Source: a bacterium D16-56 (GTDB lineage Bacteria; Bacillota; Clostridia; Lachnospirales; Lachnospiraceae). From it: a stretch of DNA of 64,000 bases. Position numbers and translations under genes: made by a program. The number at the start of each line of letters is the position of its first letter. Position 1 is the first letter of the stretch. Positions 24,715 to 36,669 of the stretch are shown piece after piece. The notes beneath the pieces were generated by a model. The model ran no database searches. It was given only the letters and a program-made list of their open reading frames with translations, and was not told the DNA's origin. The stretch spans positions 62,001 through 126,000 of the forward strand of contig RAYY01000003.1 in NCBI GenBank assembly GCA_003611875.1, in the 5' to 3' direction.

Positions 24715-25920
24715 TTACAAAAACACATAGTTTTTCAACCGTTCCATTGCTTCTTTCACCCGTGATAAAGGCAGCGCCAGATTCACCCGAATGGCATTCG
24801 CGCCATGGAACATCCTGCCGTCCTGCCATGCTACCCCCACATTCCATCCTGCCTTTAAAAGTTCATCCATGGTCTTTCCATGTTCCCTCAGCCACTGGCT
24901 GCAGTCTAAAAACAACATATAGGTTCCCTCTGGCTTTGCCACCTGTACCCCTGAAAAATGCTCCTGAATGAACCTGCATGCATAATCCACATTTTCTGTG
25001 ATCACCTGACACAGCTCATCCACCCATAGGAATCCTTCCGGACTATATGCTCCTGTCAGGCCGTGCATACTGAGCACATTCATGGAATTATAATGGGATT
25101 TGCTGCTCTGGGCCTCCGCCCGCTCCCGCAGGTAGGGATTATAAATAATATGATAGGAGCCAATAAGTCCTGCCAGATTAAAGGTCTTTGACGGTGCATA
25201 CAAAGCAGCCGTCCGCTTCCTGGCATCCTCATTTACCATCTGCAGCGGAATATGACGCTTTCCGCCCAAAATAATATCAGACCAGATTTCGTCGGAAATC
25301 ACCACACAATCATTGGCTTTGTATACCTCAAGAGCCTTTTCCATCTCCCATTGCTCCCACACACGTCCGCAGGGATTATGGGGATTGCAGAAAACTGCCA
25401 CATGAATCTTATTTTCCCTGATCTTGGCGCTCATATCCTCAAAATCCATTCTCCAGACTCCTGCCTCATCCCGCTTTAACGGACTGTGTACAATCCTCCG
25501 GCCGCAGTTTGAAATACTTCCCGTAAATCCAATATAGGTGGGACTGTGAAGCAGCACAGGATCACCCGGTGCGGAAAATGCCTCCAGCACAGAGACCAGA
25601 CCTCCTAACACCCCGTTTTCATATCCAATGCATTCCCTTGTAAGACCGGTTACATGGTTACGCTTTTGATGCCAATTCATAATGGAATCAAAATAAGCGT
25701 CACTGGGATTAAAATAACCAAAAGCCGGATGCTTCACCCTTTCTATAATGGCTTCCTGAATCGCAGGCAGCACCGGAAAATTCATATCCGCCACCCACAT
25801 GGGAATCGCATCAAACCCCTCTTTCGGCCTGTCCGGCGCAGAGCCTCCGCCTCCCAGCCCGTCTACCGCAAGTGCATCCTTTCCACGGCGGTCAAGAATT
25901 GAAGTAAAATCGTATTTCAT
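24715..25920 (-). CDS. MalY/PatB-type PLP-dependent aminotransferase or C-S lyase
   Basis: Fold-type I PLP enzyme of the MalY/PatB family, many of which cleave cystathionine or cysteine conjugates. Typical features: PMWVADMNF (~40-48), a YENGVLGGLVSVLEAF cofactor-loop region, CNPHNPCGRVWE (~170-181), SDEIWSDI and the Schiff-base lysine in APSKTFNLAGL (~242-252). The length is 401 residues. It follows lacM on the same strand, so may be co-transcribed with lacLM, although a metabolic link is not obvious. In E. coli MalY also modulates a maltose regulator, an analogy that cannot be tested here. Confidence 0.88.
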   Translation of the reverse strand: MKYDFTSILDRRGKDALAVDGLGGGGSAPDRPKEGFDAIPMWVADMNFPVLPAIQEAIIERVKHPAFGYFNPSDAYFDSIMNWHQKRNHVTGLTRECIGYENGVLGGLVSVLEAFSAPGDPVLLHSPTYIGFTGSISNCGRRIVHSPLKRDEAGVWRMDFEDMSAKIRENKIHVAVFCNPHNPCGRVWEQWEMEKALEVYKANDCVVISDEIWSDIILGGKRHIPLQMVNEDARKRTAALYAPSKTFNLAGLIGSYHIIYNPYLRERAEAQSSKSHYNSMNVLSMHGLTGAYSPEGFLWVDELCQVITENVDYACRFIQEHFSGVQVAKPEGTYMLFLDCSQWLREHGKTMDELLKAGWNVGVAWQDGRMFHGANAIRVNLALPLSRVKEAMERLKNYVFL

Positions 25921-25962
25921 GCCACATTCCTCTTTTCGTATTATTAGGAATTGTTCAAAAAC

Positions 25963-29167
<3,205 letters not shown>

Positions 29168-29207
29168 GGATAAAAAGCCTGGCATCCCACAGCCAGGCTT
29201 TTTATCC
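29168..29207 (-). terminator. Terminator of glnB-amtB
   Basis: A perfect 16-bp stem (29168-29183 with 29192-29207) and an 8-nt loop. The arms contain A5/T5, so it can act on both strands. It begins 13 bases after the amtB stop. Confidence 0.92.
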
Positions 29208-29219
29208 TCCTGCCTTTCT

Positions 29220-30455
29220 CTATCTGTCAAACCGGAACCCTGCATAAGCATTCATCCCATGCTCATGGATATCCAGACCATCCATCTGCTCCTGATCAGT
29301 CACCCGAAGCCCCAGCACCTTATCAATCACCTTAAACACCAAAATCATGGTCACCCCGGTCCAGGCCAATACACTTATCACCCCCGTAAGCTGTTTTAAC
29401 AGCAGGGAAACACCGCCTCCATACAGCAATCCTACAGAATCATTTCCAGGAGCAGCAGCCGTGGCAAAAAGCCCTACAGCGATGGTCCCCCAGATTCCAT
29501 TACAGAAATGAACTGCCACAGCCCCCACCGGGTCGTCTACATGGATCACATAATCACAGAACCACACGCCAAATACAACCAAGATTCCAGACACAACTCC
29601 CACAAGAAGCGCTCCCATGGCATCCATCACATCACAGCCTGCAGTGATTCCCACCAGACCTGCCAGAGAAGCATTGAGACACATGGACACATCCGGTTTC
29701 CCATATTTCACCCAGGTTATCATCATGCAGACTACAGTTGCCACTGCAGGAGTAATAGTAGTAGTGGCAAATATGGACGCCAGCTGAGGCCCGCTTGTAG
29801 CTGCCGCCCCATTAAATCCATACCACCCAAACCAGAGAATAAAGCATCCCAAAGCGCCAATCACTACATTATGTCCAGGAATGGCATTGGGGCTTTTATC
29901 TTGATTATACTTTCCCAGACGCGGCCCCTCCAACCATGCTCCGATCAAAGCACTGAATCCTCCGACCATATGAATGGCGCAAGAACCGGCAAAATCATGA
30001 AAGCCTATAGCAGACAGCCACCCCCCGCCCCAAATCCAGTGAGCCTCTATAGGATAAACCACTGCCGATATAATGGCAGAATACACGCAGTAGGAAATAA
30101 ATTTTGTTCTCTCTGCCATAGCGCCTGACACAATAGTGGCGGTGGTGGCGCAAAACACCAGGTTGAACACAAAATCAGACCAATCAAAGTGTGCATAATC
30201 CGTGACAATCCCAAGTGTAGGCATTCCAATCAGCCCGCCTAAGGTATCCTCCCCCATCAAAATACCAAATCCTAAAAACATGAACACCACTGTGCCAATA
30301 CAAAAATCCATCAGATTCTTCATAATAATATTTCCGGCATTTTTTGCCCTAGTAAATCCGGTCTCCACCATAGCAAAACCAGCCTGCATAAAAAATACCA
30401 GAGATGCTCCGATCAGATACCAAATCCCAAATACTTCACTTAAAATATCTTCCAT
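29220..30455 (-). CDS. amtB: Ammonium transporter, Amt family
   Basis: Trimeric membrane channel for ammonium uptake with ~11 helices. Typical motifs: MQAGFAMVETGFTRAKN near the N-terminus, HDFAGSCAIHMVGG with the first pore His, and AVHFCNGIWGTIAVG with the second. The ATG at 30455 is chosen because GGAGGAT lies just upstream and the protein then starts at the first periplasmic helix; the reading frame is open a further 66 codons but that part is low-quality leader. The length is 411 residues. It lies downstream of glnB, whose product normally gates the channel. Confidence 0.94.
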   Translation of the reverse strand: MEDILSEVFGIWYLIGASLVFFMQAGFAMVETGFTRAKNAGNIIMKNLMDFCIGTVVFMFLGFGILMGEDTLGGLIGMPTLGIVTDYAHFDWSDFVFNLVFCATTATIVSGAMAERTKFISYCVYSAIISAVVYPIEAHWIWGGGWLSAIGFHDFAGSCAIHMVGGFSALIGAWLEGPRLGKYNQDKSPNAIPGHNVVIGALGCFILWFGWYGFNGAAATSGPQLASIFATTTITPAVATVVCMMITWVKYGKPDVSMCLNASLAGLVGITAGCDVMDAMGALLVGVVSGILVVFGVWFCDYVIHVDDPVGAVAVHFCNGIWGTIAVGLFATAAAPGNDSVGLLYGGGVSLLLKQLTGVISVLAWTGVTMILVFKVIDKVLGLRVTDQEQMDGLDIHEHGMNAYAGFRFDR

Positions 30456-30656
30456 AATTGTATCCTCCTGTTTTTCTGTTTTTCCGTTTTCCTTCCGGCA
30501 AATCCTTCTTCTACCCCCAGTTTTCCCCTGTCTGACGCCATTTCCTGGCAAACAAAAAAAGACGCTGCCATACTGGCTGCTATCTTCTTTGATAACCTTC
30601 ATCTTTATAAAAAATTTCATTCCTTTTACCGGATGCCGTCCGTTCTTTACCATACT

Positions 30657-30995
30657 CTACAATGCGCGCTCTCCCCGTTCACCGGTACGAATCCGAACCG
30701 CATCCTGAACATCATAAATAAAAATCTTACCATCTCCGTAATTACCGGTTGTAATCTCATGAACAACCCGATCTATGATTTGCTCTGCCGATTCTTCACA
30801 TACAACCGTCTCCACCTTTACCTTTGGCAGAAGATTAACGGTATATTCGGTTCCCCGGTACCGCTGCCTATAGCCCTTCTGATTACCATAACCCATAATG
30901 TTGCTGATCATAATCCCATTTGCCTTACATTCCTCCAAAATTCCTTTCAGGTCTTCCAGCTTTTCTGGTTTAATGATCATTTCCAGCTTTTTCAT
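30657..30995 (-). CDS. glnB: Nitrogen regulatory protein P-II (GlnB/GlnK)
   Basis: Trimeric sensor of 2-oxoglutarate and ATP/ADP that blocks AmtB. The length is exactly 112 residues from the ATG at 30995, which has AGGAGG 9 bases upstream; the alternative ATG at 31004 touches that site. The T-loop carries YRGTEYTVNL with Tyr51 at the usual modification site, and the B-loop and C-loop motifs (TTGNYGDGKIF, VRIRTGERG) are intact. Pairing with amtB on one transcript indicates the GlnK role. Its promoter is followed at once by a terminator hairpin, suggesting attenuation. Confidence 0.95.
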   Translation of the reverse strand: MKKLEMIIKPEKLEDLKGILEECKANGIMISNIMGYGNQKGYRQRYRGTEYTVNLLPKVKVETVVCEESAEQIIDRVVHEITTGNYGDGKIFIYDVQDAVRIRTGERGERAL

Positions 30996-31088
30996 ATGAT
31001 GCATCCTCCTTTTCCCGGATCTATCAGGGCGGCTTTCAAACAGCCTGCACAGCAATTCCCACAAGTCAATTTGTGCCGATGCCCTAAA

Positions 31089-31126
31089 CAAAAAAAACGA
31101 GAGAGCTTTCTAAAAAACTCCCTCGT
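31089..31126 (-). terminator. Leader terminator upstream of glnB
   Basis: A 9-bp stem with one G-U pair (31118-31126 with 31097-31105) followed on the minus strand by eight T. It lies roughly 10 bases after the predicted transcription start and ~95 bases before glnB. No minus-strand gene precedes it, so it should act as an attenuator of glnB-amtB or end a very short RNA. Confidence 0.8.
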
Positions 31127-31141
31127 CCTTCAACATGCTTT

Positions 31142-31169
31142 ATTATATTCTCTTTTTCCAAAAAGTCAA
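31142..31169 (-). promoter_or_regulatory. Sigma-A promoter of glnB-amtB
   Basis: Minus-strand -35 TTGACT (31164-31169), a 16-nt spacer and -10 TATAAT (31142-31147). The start would be near 31135. Confidence 0.75.
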
Positions 31170-31252
31170 ATACATTTTTTCCTCCAAACCTGATAAAAAT
31201 TTATGAAAAAGCGACAAACCCCTGCAATTTTCTCCAAAATTCGCAAAAACAC

Positions 31253-31280
31253 TTGCACATTTTCCTTTTATGTATATAAT
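31253..31280 (+). promoter_or_regulatory. Sigma-A promoter of ispE-gntR
   Basis: -35 TTGCAC (31253-31258), a 16-nt spacer and -10 TATAAT (31275-31280). Just downstream an inverted repeat GTATATTG (31286-31293) / CAATATAC (31305-31312) covers the likely start and could be an operator, perhaps for the GntR regulator encoded second in this operon. Confidence 0.72.
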
Positions 31281-31347
31281 ATACTGTATATTGTTTTTAT
31301 TATACAATATACAATGTGCATACAGATACAAAGGAGTGACAGATTCC

Positions 31348-32244
31348 ATGATCAAGCACTTAAGCTTAAAAGCATACGGAAAGATCAATCTCGGCCTGGA
31401 TGTACTGGGCAAACGGGATGATGGCTATCATGAGGTCCGCATGATCATGCAGACCATCGGTATTTTTGACCGCATTGATTTGATACGAGAAGACACCCCT
31501 GGCATCCGGATTGAGACCAATCTTTTCTATCTGCCCACCAATGAAAACAACCTGGTATACAAGGCTGCCCGGATGCTGATGGACGAGTTTTCCATTCCTG
31601 GAGGCATCTTTATTCGCCTGCGCAAGTTTATCCCTGTTTCTGCCGGTTTAGCAGGAGGCAGCAGTGACGCTGCGGCTGTGCTGTTCGGTATCAATAAAAT
31701 GTTTCGTCTGGAGCTGACCGCCTCCCAGCTAATGGAGCGCGGGGTTAAGATCGGCGCTGACGTTCCCTACTGTATCCTGCGCGGCACCGCACTCTCGGAA
31801 GGAATCGGAGAAGTTTTGACCCCCCTGCCCCCGGTTCCCCAGTGCCAGGTCCTGATTGCAAAACCGGGAATCAATGTCTCTACCCGTTTTGTATACACCA
31901 GCTTAAATGCCGATCAGCTAAAGCCGGAGCAGCATCCGGACATTGACGGCATCCTGGCCGGAATCCGCAGCCAGGACCTTTATCAGATTGCCGGCAAGCT
32001 GGGCAATGTACTGGAGACTGTCACGATTCAGGAATATCCGGTCATTCAGTCCATCAAGGATGCCATGCTGGAATATGGAGCCATTGGCTCCCTGATGAGC
32101 GGAAGCGGTCCCACCGTGTTCGGACTTTTCACCAATCCGGCAGCCGCACAGCATGCCTTTGAGGAACTTCGTTTTGGCTCTGCATGCCAGCTTGCCAAGC
32201 AGGTTTACCTGACCAGCTTTTACAATACCCAGAATCAGCCTTAA
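31348..32244 (+). CDS. ispE: 4-diphosphocytidyl-2-C-methyl-D-erythritol kinase
   Basis: GHMP kinase of the MEP isoprenoid pathway; phosphorylates CDP-methylerythritol. N-terminal KAYGKINLGLDVLGKRDDGYHEV, the ATP loop PVSAGLAGGSSDAAAVL (~97-113) and the late MSGSGPTVFGLF motif are present. The ATG at 31348 fits the family start and follows an AAGGAG 11 bases upstream; upstream in-frame codons lie over the promoter. The length is 298 residues. It is followed after 20 bases by a GntR regulator. Confidence 0.95.
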   Translation: MIKHLSLKAYGKINLGLDVLGKRDDGYHEVRMIMQTIGIFDRIDLIREDTPGIRIETNLFYLPTNENNLVYKAARMLMDEFSIPGGIFIRLRKFIPVSAGLAGGSSDAAAVLFGINKMFRLELTASQLMERGVKIGADVPYCILRGTALSEGIGEVLTPLPPVPQCQVLIAKPGINVSTRFVYTSLNADQLKPEQHPDIDGILAGIRSQDLYQIAGKLGNVLETVTIQEYPVIQSIKDAMLEYGAIGSLMSGSGPTVFGLFTNPAAAQHAFEELRFGSACQLAKQVYLTSFYNTQNQP

Positions 32245-32264
32245 TCTCAAAAAGGAGAATTTCC

Positions 32265-32939
32265 ATGACCCATGAACTGAAAGTGAACATGAACGAATAC
32301 CTTCCCCTGCGGGATGTGGTTTTCAACACACTCCGGCAGGCTATCCTGAAGGGCGAGCTGGAGCCAGGAGAACGCCTGATGGAGATCCAGCTTGCCGACC
32401 GTCTGGGGGTCAGCCGCACCCCGATCCGGGAAGCCATCCGCAAGCTGGAGCTGGAAGGATTGGTTCTTATGATTCCGCGGAAAGGCGCAGAGGTAGCCCG
32501 CATTTCCGAAAAAAGCCTGCGGGAGGTCTTAGAAGTGCGGCGTTCCTTAGAGGAGCTTGCCACAGAGCTTGCCTGCCAGCGTATGGAAGATGAAGCGCTG
32601 CTGGAATTAGAAGAAGCCCAGGAGAATTTCCGCAGCGCCGTCCAGAAGGGCGACCTGATGAATATCGCTGAGACTGATGAGCATTACCACGATGTGATCT
32701 ATCACGGCACCGGCAACTCCCGCTTAGTACAGATCCTGAATAATCTTCAGGAGCAGATGTATCGCTACCGCCTGGAATATATTAAAGACACCGCCAAGCA
32801 CCAGATCCTTTTGGTAGAGCATGACCACATACTCCGAGCCTTAAAAGAACACCGGGTGGCAGAAGCCAAAGCTGCCATACGAGAGCATATTGATAATCAG
32901 GAGATCACAGTCTCTAAAAATATCAAGGAGCAGCAATAA
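32265..32939 (+). CDS. GntR-family regulator, FadR/FCD subfamily
   Basis: Winged-helix DNA-binding domain (~10-80; LADRLGVSRTPIREAIRKLELEGL) followed by an all-helical FCD ligand domain (~90-220), which in this family binds small carboxylates through metal-ligating Asp/His residues (visible: DEHYHDVIYHGTGN and EHDHILRALKEH). AAAGGAG precedes the ATG at 32265. It is co-transcribed with ispE, a pairing I recall from related clostridia; the effector is unknown. Its stop codon lies in the loop of its own terminator. Confidence 0.9.
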   Translation: MTHELKVNMNEYLPLRDVVFNTLRQAILKGELEPGERLMEIQLADRLGVSRTPIREAIRKLELEGLVLMIPRKGAEVARISEKSLREVLEVRRSLEELATELACQRMEDEALLELEEAQENFRSAVQKGDLMNIAETDEHYHDVIYHGTGNSRLVQILNNLQEQMYRYRLEYIKDTAKHQILLVEHDHILRALKEHRVAEAKAAIREHIDNQEITVSKNIKEQQ

Positions 32940-32952
32940 GCTGCTCCTTTTT
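32925..32952 (+). terminator. Terminator overlapping the gntR stop codon
   Basis: A perfect 10-bp stem (32925-32934 with 32940-32949), a 5-nt loop AATAA that contains the stop codon, and a short T-tail. The last three codons of the gene form the 5' arm. Confidence 0.85.
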
Positions 32953-33028
32953 CGTCTTATTATCCCAAGATTATCTCAAACTCCCCTGCCGTCCGGATCA
33001 CAAGAATTGCTTACGAATTTCCGTTATT

Positions 33029-33331
33029 CTAATACAGCTCAATCAGCTCTCTCGCCAGAACCTTTGCCAGCTCAGTGCTGGCCATCTGATCCTCTGCATG
33101 CATTAAAATAAGAGCAAATTCTACCTTTTCTCCGGACGCCTCCTTCTGAAGTAGGGAACCATGCACCTCATGTGCCTGAGCATAAAAAGCATCCCCTTCC
33201 TGCATCAGTCTTTCCGCCTCCGCATAGTCTTTAGACTTAGCCTTCTGCAAGGCTTCAATATAACAGGACTTGGCGCTTCCGCTGTTGGAAATCATCTGTA
33301 CACAAGTTAATGCAAAATCCTCACTAATCAT
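33029..33331 (-). CDS. PTS lactose/cellobiose-type IIA subunit
   Basis: Soluble phosphocarrier that passes phosphate from HPr to the IIB protein. The 100-residue helical protein has the family phosphohistidine region in VEFALILMHAEDQMA (His ~78). Its start overlaps the end of the IIB gene (ATGA type), and it is the last gene of the GH1-IIC-IIB-IIA operon on the minus strand. This gene is intact although the IIC and GH1 genes upstream carry frameshifts. Confidence 0.92.
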   Translation of the reverse strand: MISEDFALTCVQMISNSGSAKSCYIEALQKAKSKDYAEAERLMQEGDAFYAQAHEVHGSLLQKEASGEKVEFALILMHAEDQMASTELAKVLARELIELY

Positions 33332-33630
33332 ACGCCCATCACCTCCATTGCATGCTCCAGAACCTTTTTCCCGTTCATCATCCCATAATCTTTCATGTCG
33401 ATCGCTTCCACAGGAACGCTTCCTGCCATCTTCTTCACATTTGCCAGCTCATAACGAATCTGCGGGCCAAGAAGCACAATATCCACGGCTGCAATCTCCT
33501 TTTTAGCCTCGGATAAGGATTTTGCCTCGATTTCCACCTCTGCATTTTTTTCTTCGGCCGCCTTCTTCATCTTTGCTACCAGCATACTTGTTGACATCCC
33601 CGCGTTGCAAACCAACAGAATCTTTTTCAT
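33328..33630 (-). CDS. PTS lactose/cellobiose-type IIB subunit
   Basis: A 100-residue soluble protein starting MKKILLVCNAGMSTSMLV. Cys8 in the P-loop-like segment is the phosphorylation site of the cellobiose-type IIB family. It also shows LLGPQIRYELANVKK typical of the family. It follows the IIC gene by 40 bases and overlaps the IIA gene by 4 bases. Substrate is a beta-linked disaccharide such as cellobiose or lactose (family level), consistent with the neighbouring GH1. Confidence 0.93.
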   Translation of the reverse strand: MKKILLVCNAGMSTSMLVAKMKKAAEEKNAEVEIEAKSLSEAKKEIAAVDIVLLGPQIRYELANVKKMAGSVPVEAIDMKDYGMMNGKKVLEHAMEVMGV

Positions 33631-33670
33631 ATTTCTTCTCCTTTACTTTTTGTTTTGCCTTTATTGCTTG

Positions 33671-34965
33671 TTATTCTGACGCCATGGTCTTTTCCATGAC
33701 AATGTCATTCATCTTTACAAACGGAATATAAAGCAGGATTCCTAATATCAAAATCACCAGCTGGACAACAATTGCCCGCACATCCCCGCCTGTAGCCAAA
33801 TATCCGCTTAAAAGCGGCGGTGTCGTCCACGGAATATACACGACACATTCGTTCATAAAATTCATGGCCGTTGCCGCATACCCAATCACAATACCGATTG
33901 CCGGCGTAAGTACAAAGGGAATAAGCATGCAAACGTTATACACAATGGAATATCCAAATATCACAGGCTCATTAATATTGAAAAGCCCTGGAACAAAAGC
34001 CATTTGGGACACTCCTCTTGTGGCCTTGTTCCTGCTTACCAGCAACGTGGCAATCAGCAGACAGATGGTTGAACCAGAACCGCCCATCATACCAAAAGCC
34101 GGAACAAAGGCCACATTGATAATATTGGGGATTGCCTCTCCCGCCGCATATGCTGCCATGTTCTGCGTCATGTTTACGATCAGCAGGGGCTCCAATATCG
34201 AGCTGTAAATGACAGACTGGTGAATTCCCAAAATCCAGAGAAAATTACCCAGACTATACAAAAGCACACATCCCAGCAGACCTGTGGTTGCCGTGCGAAG
34301 CGGCTCCTGAATCAGCATGGTAATAATATGTACCAGGTCCGTGTGAAACACATTATTCAACACTGCACTGATCAGCGCAAATCCGGACATAACCAGAATA
34401 AACCGGATCAATACATTAAAGGACTTGCCCACAGCCGGAGGGATACTGTCCCCCAGATTGATCTTCAGTCTCTTAATGCTGCTGATCCAGACAAAGATCT
34501 CTGTGGCTGCCAGACCGATAATTACGCCTGCAAACATAGCCCCTGTGCCGATGTTGCTAAAGCTTAGCGCTCCCTGTGCCAGCACTTCCCCGCTTCCGTC
34601 CAGCGGATCCCAATCACATTCGGCATCATCACCACCAGAGAGGCCAGGGATATGACTGCTGCAGCCAATGGATTCTCATATCCCTTATTCTGAGACAGCA
34701 TATATCCGATTACCGGAGCAATCAAAAGCGAGCTAATATTCAATGTTCCGTTGACAATCAATGTACCCCAATACTGGGCCCCTGTCAGAGCATCTCCGGA
34801 CAAAAGCCATTGAAACACCGTATTATTAATCAAAACCGCCAGACCGGCCAGAATATACAGCGGCATGATCGTTGCAAATGCATCCCTTAGCGACCGGAGA
34901 TGGATCTCATTGCCCAGCTTTGAGGCAAACATGGTAAACCTTTCCACAAACTTGGAATTACCCAT
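33671..34965 (-). pseudogene. PTS lactose/cellobiose-type IIC permease, -1 frameshift
   Basis: Membrane component of the beta-glucoside PTS. It is read in two frames: residues 1 to ~118 (34965 to ~34612) and the remaining ~310 residues (to 33671). The frame changes at a GGG run (complement of 34609-34611) where a fourth G would give the continuous reading VIGDPLDGSGEVLAQG, normal for this family. The joined product of about 430 residues has the full set of helices and TTPPLLSGYLATGGD near the end. The gene is either broken by a one-base loss or the base was missed in sequencing; no canonical slippery heptamer is present. Confidence 0.85.
34609..34611 (-). other. Frameshift position in the IIC gene
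   Basis: Minus-strand GGG. The upstream frame runs on only to a stop near 34564; the downstream frame is open from upstream of this point. One extra G restores a single frame. Confidence 0.75.
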
Positions 34966-35059
34966 TTTTTCTTCCTCCTAAGATTATTTTTGTGACTGTT
35001 CAAGCTTCCTTTTCCTGTAAATCCGATTCCTCTATACAGTTATTTTCTGCTGCTTTCCC

Positions 35060-36462
35060 TTAGCTGATTTCCTGCTCCCGCGCTCTGATCACCTCCTGTA
35101 TCCACGCCGCGGATTTCTTCCATCTCCGCTGATAGTTTCCTGCCAGATCTACCTCAACCATGCCATATCGGTTTTTAAAGGCATTGTTCCAGGACCAGTT
35201 ATCAATCAATCCCCAATAATGATAACCCATACACTTAGCTCCATCCTGAATCGCCTTTAAAATCCATTCTAAATGCTCCTTTACGAACTCAATCCGATAA
35301 TCATCCTGTATCTGCCCTTCTTTGTCACGGAATCGGTCTTCATGCTCTACGCCCATACCATTTTCTGAGATAAAGAACTTTAGATTCGGGTATTCCTCCT
35401 TCATCTTTATTCCAAAATCATAGATTCCTTTTGGGTAAATCTCCCATCCTCGGTAAATGTTCATCTTTGCCTCCGGCCATACATAAACGTCGGCATATTT
35501 CGGATATCCCTTCTGGTCAAACTTCTCCCTCGGCGCCTGAACACGGGAGGGATGATAATAATTAAAGCCCAGCCAGTCTACCCTTCCCATAGCCAGAATT
35601 TGCTCATCTCCTGGCCTCATATCCGGAAGAAGTCCGCTATCCTTTAAAGTCTCTAAAATATCCTTGGGAAGCCTTCCCTCTGCTACCAGATCCAGCCACC
35701 ACCGGTTCTTCACCCCGTCCTCCATTCGGAGCGCCTCCAGATCCTCCGGGCTTGGATCCTCCTTTGTATAAGGCGGAGCGAAACAGTTAATCAGGCCAAT
35801 CTTTGCCTCTGGGAGAAGGAAGCCCTCCTCCTTTGCTTTTTGAAACTCCCTTACTGCCAGACAGTGCGCCAGAGACAGATGATACTGCACGGCCATACCT
35901 CTCTTGGCGTCCTGAATAAAGGGATACCAAAGTCCGTCCCGATATCGCTGATCTGGTTCTACAATCGGTTCATTAAAGGTAAACCAATATGTAATTTCCT
36001 TTCCAAATTCCCGAAAGGCTGTCCTGGCATATGTTGCATATGCCTCTACCACCTCACGATTCTCCCAGCCGCCCTTCCTAAACAGATAAGCAGGCATATC
36101 AAAATGATACAGATTCATAAACAGCTCAATCCTCTGCTCCTTGGCACAGGCACAAACCTTGTGATAGAAATCAGCCCCCTCTGGATTCAGCTTCTGGTCC
36201 TGATCCATCAGTCTGCTCCACTGAATAGAGGTTCGGAAGGAGTCCAGTCCAAGACTCTTGAAAAGCTTAATGTCCTCCTCATATTTTTCATAAAAATTAT
36301 TTCCCACATAGCTTCCGACCTTATTGTAAAAATCGGAAATAGAAAGGTCTGACCAGGTATCCCAGATATTTCCAGCTTTCCTCCTGTCCGATAAGCGCCT
36401 TCCGTCTGCGGCCCGGACATCGCCGCCCCCATAAAAAAATCTTTTGGCAACCGAAGCTCCAT
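35060..36462 (-). pseudogene. 6-phospho-beta-glucosidase (GH1), -1 frameshift near N-terminus
   Basis: Cytoplasmic hydrolase for PTS-phosphorylated beta-glucosides. The first ~31 residues (MELRLPKDFFMGAAMSGPQT...) are in one frame and the remaining ~435 in another. An AAA run (complement of 36369-36371) would give a continuous KLENIWDTWSD reading if it were AAAA. Catalytic Glu motifs are intact: TFNEP (~170) and FFISENGMG (~360). Internal ATG codons, such as the one opening MGNNFYEKYEED, cannot give a functional barrel without the N-terminus. It is first in an operon with IIC, IIB and IIA. As in IIC, mutation and sequencing error are both possible. Confidence 0.85.
36369..36371 (-). other. 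Frameshift position in the GH1 gene
   Basis: Minus-strand AAA where one more A restores the family reading KLENIWDTW. It is the second homopolymer one-base deficit in this operon. Confidence 0.75.
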
Positions 36463-36504
36463 CCCTTCTCCTCCTTACATTATTTGTTATGTTTTAAAAA
36501 TAAA

Positions 36505-36544
36505 ATGTTATAACATATTTTTATTATATTTTAACTGTTGTCAA
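36505..36544 (-). promoter_or_regulatory. Operator-like palindrome and -35 box upstream of GH1
   Basis: A perfect 12-bp palindrome ATGTTATAACAT (36505-36516) lies just downstream of a minus-strand -35 TTGACA (36539-36544). It would cover the -10 region. HutC-type GntR regulators bind GT-N-TA-N-AC-like palindromes, which this resembles, so the adjacent GntR/UTRA protein is the likely ligand-responsive repressor. Confidence 0.5.
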
Positions 36545-36607
36545 GAGTTTTTTGGAAATTTTTATTGATTTTTTTCGTGAAAGATATAATCTTTTACAAG
36601 ATATTGT

Positions 36608-36643
36608 GAAAAAAGAAAAAAGGACTGTCAAATATGACAATCC
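36608..36643 (-). terminator. Terminator of the GntR/UTRA gene
   Basis: A 9-bp stem with one G-U pair (36635-36643 with 36622-36630), a 4-nt loop and a long T-rich tail on the minus strand. It separates the regulator from the GH1-PTS operon. Confidence 0.85.
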
Positions 36644-36669
36644 CTTATAATGGTTTTACCTGCCGGGCT

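Noticed and set aside
30456-30653. N-terminal extension of AmtB by 66 codons
   Set aside because: The extension is basic and unlike any Amt signal, while an AGGAGG-type site sits exactly before the internal ATG.
34603-34620. Programmed -1 frameshifting in the PTS IIC gene
   Set aside because: There is no canonical X-XXY-YYZ slippery heptamer at the shift point and no obvious downstream stem-loop, so mutation or sequencing error is more likely.
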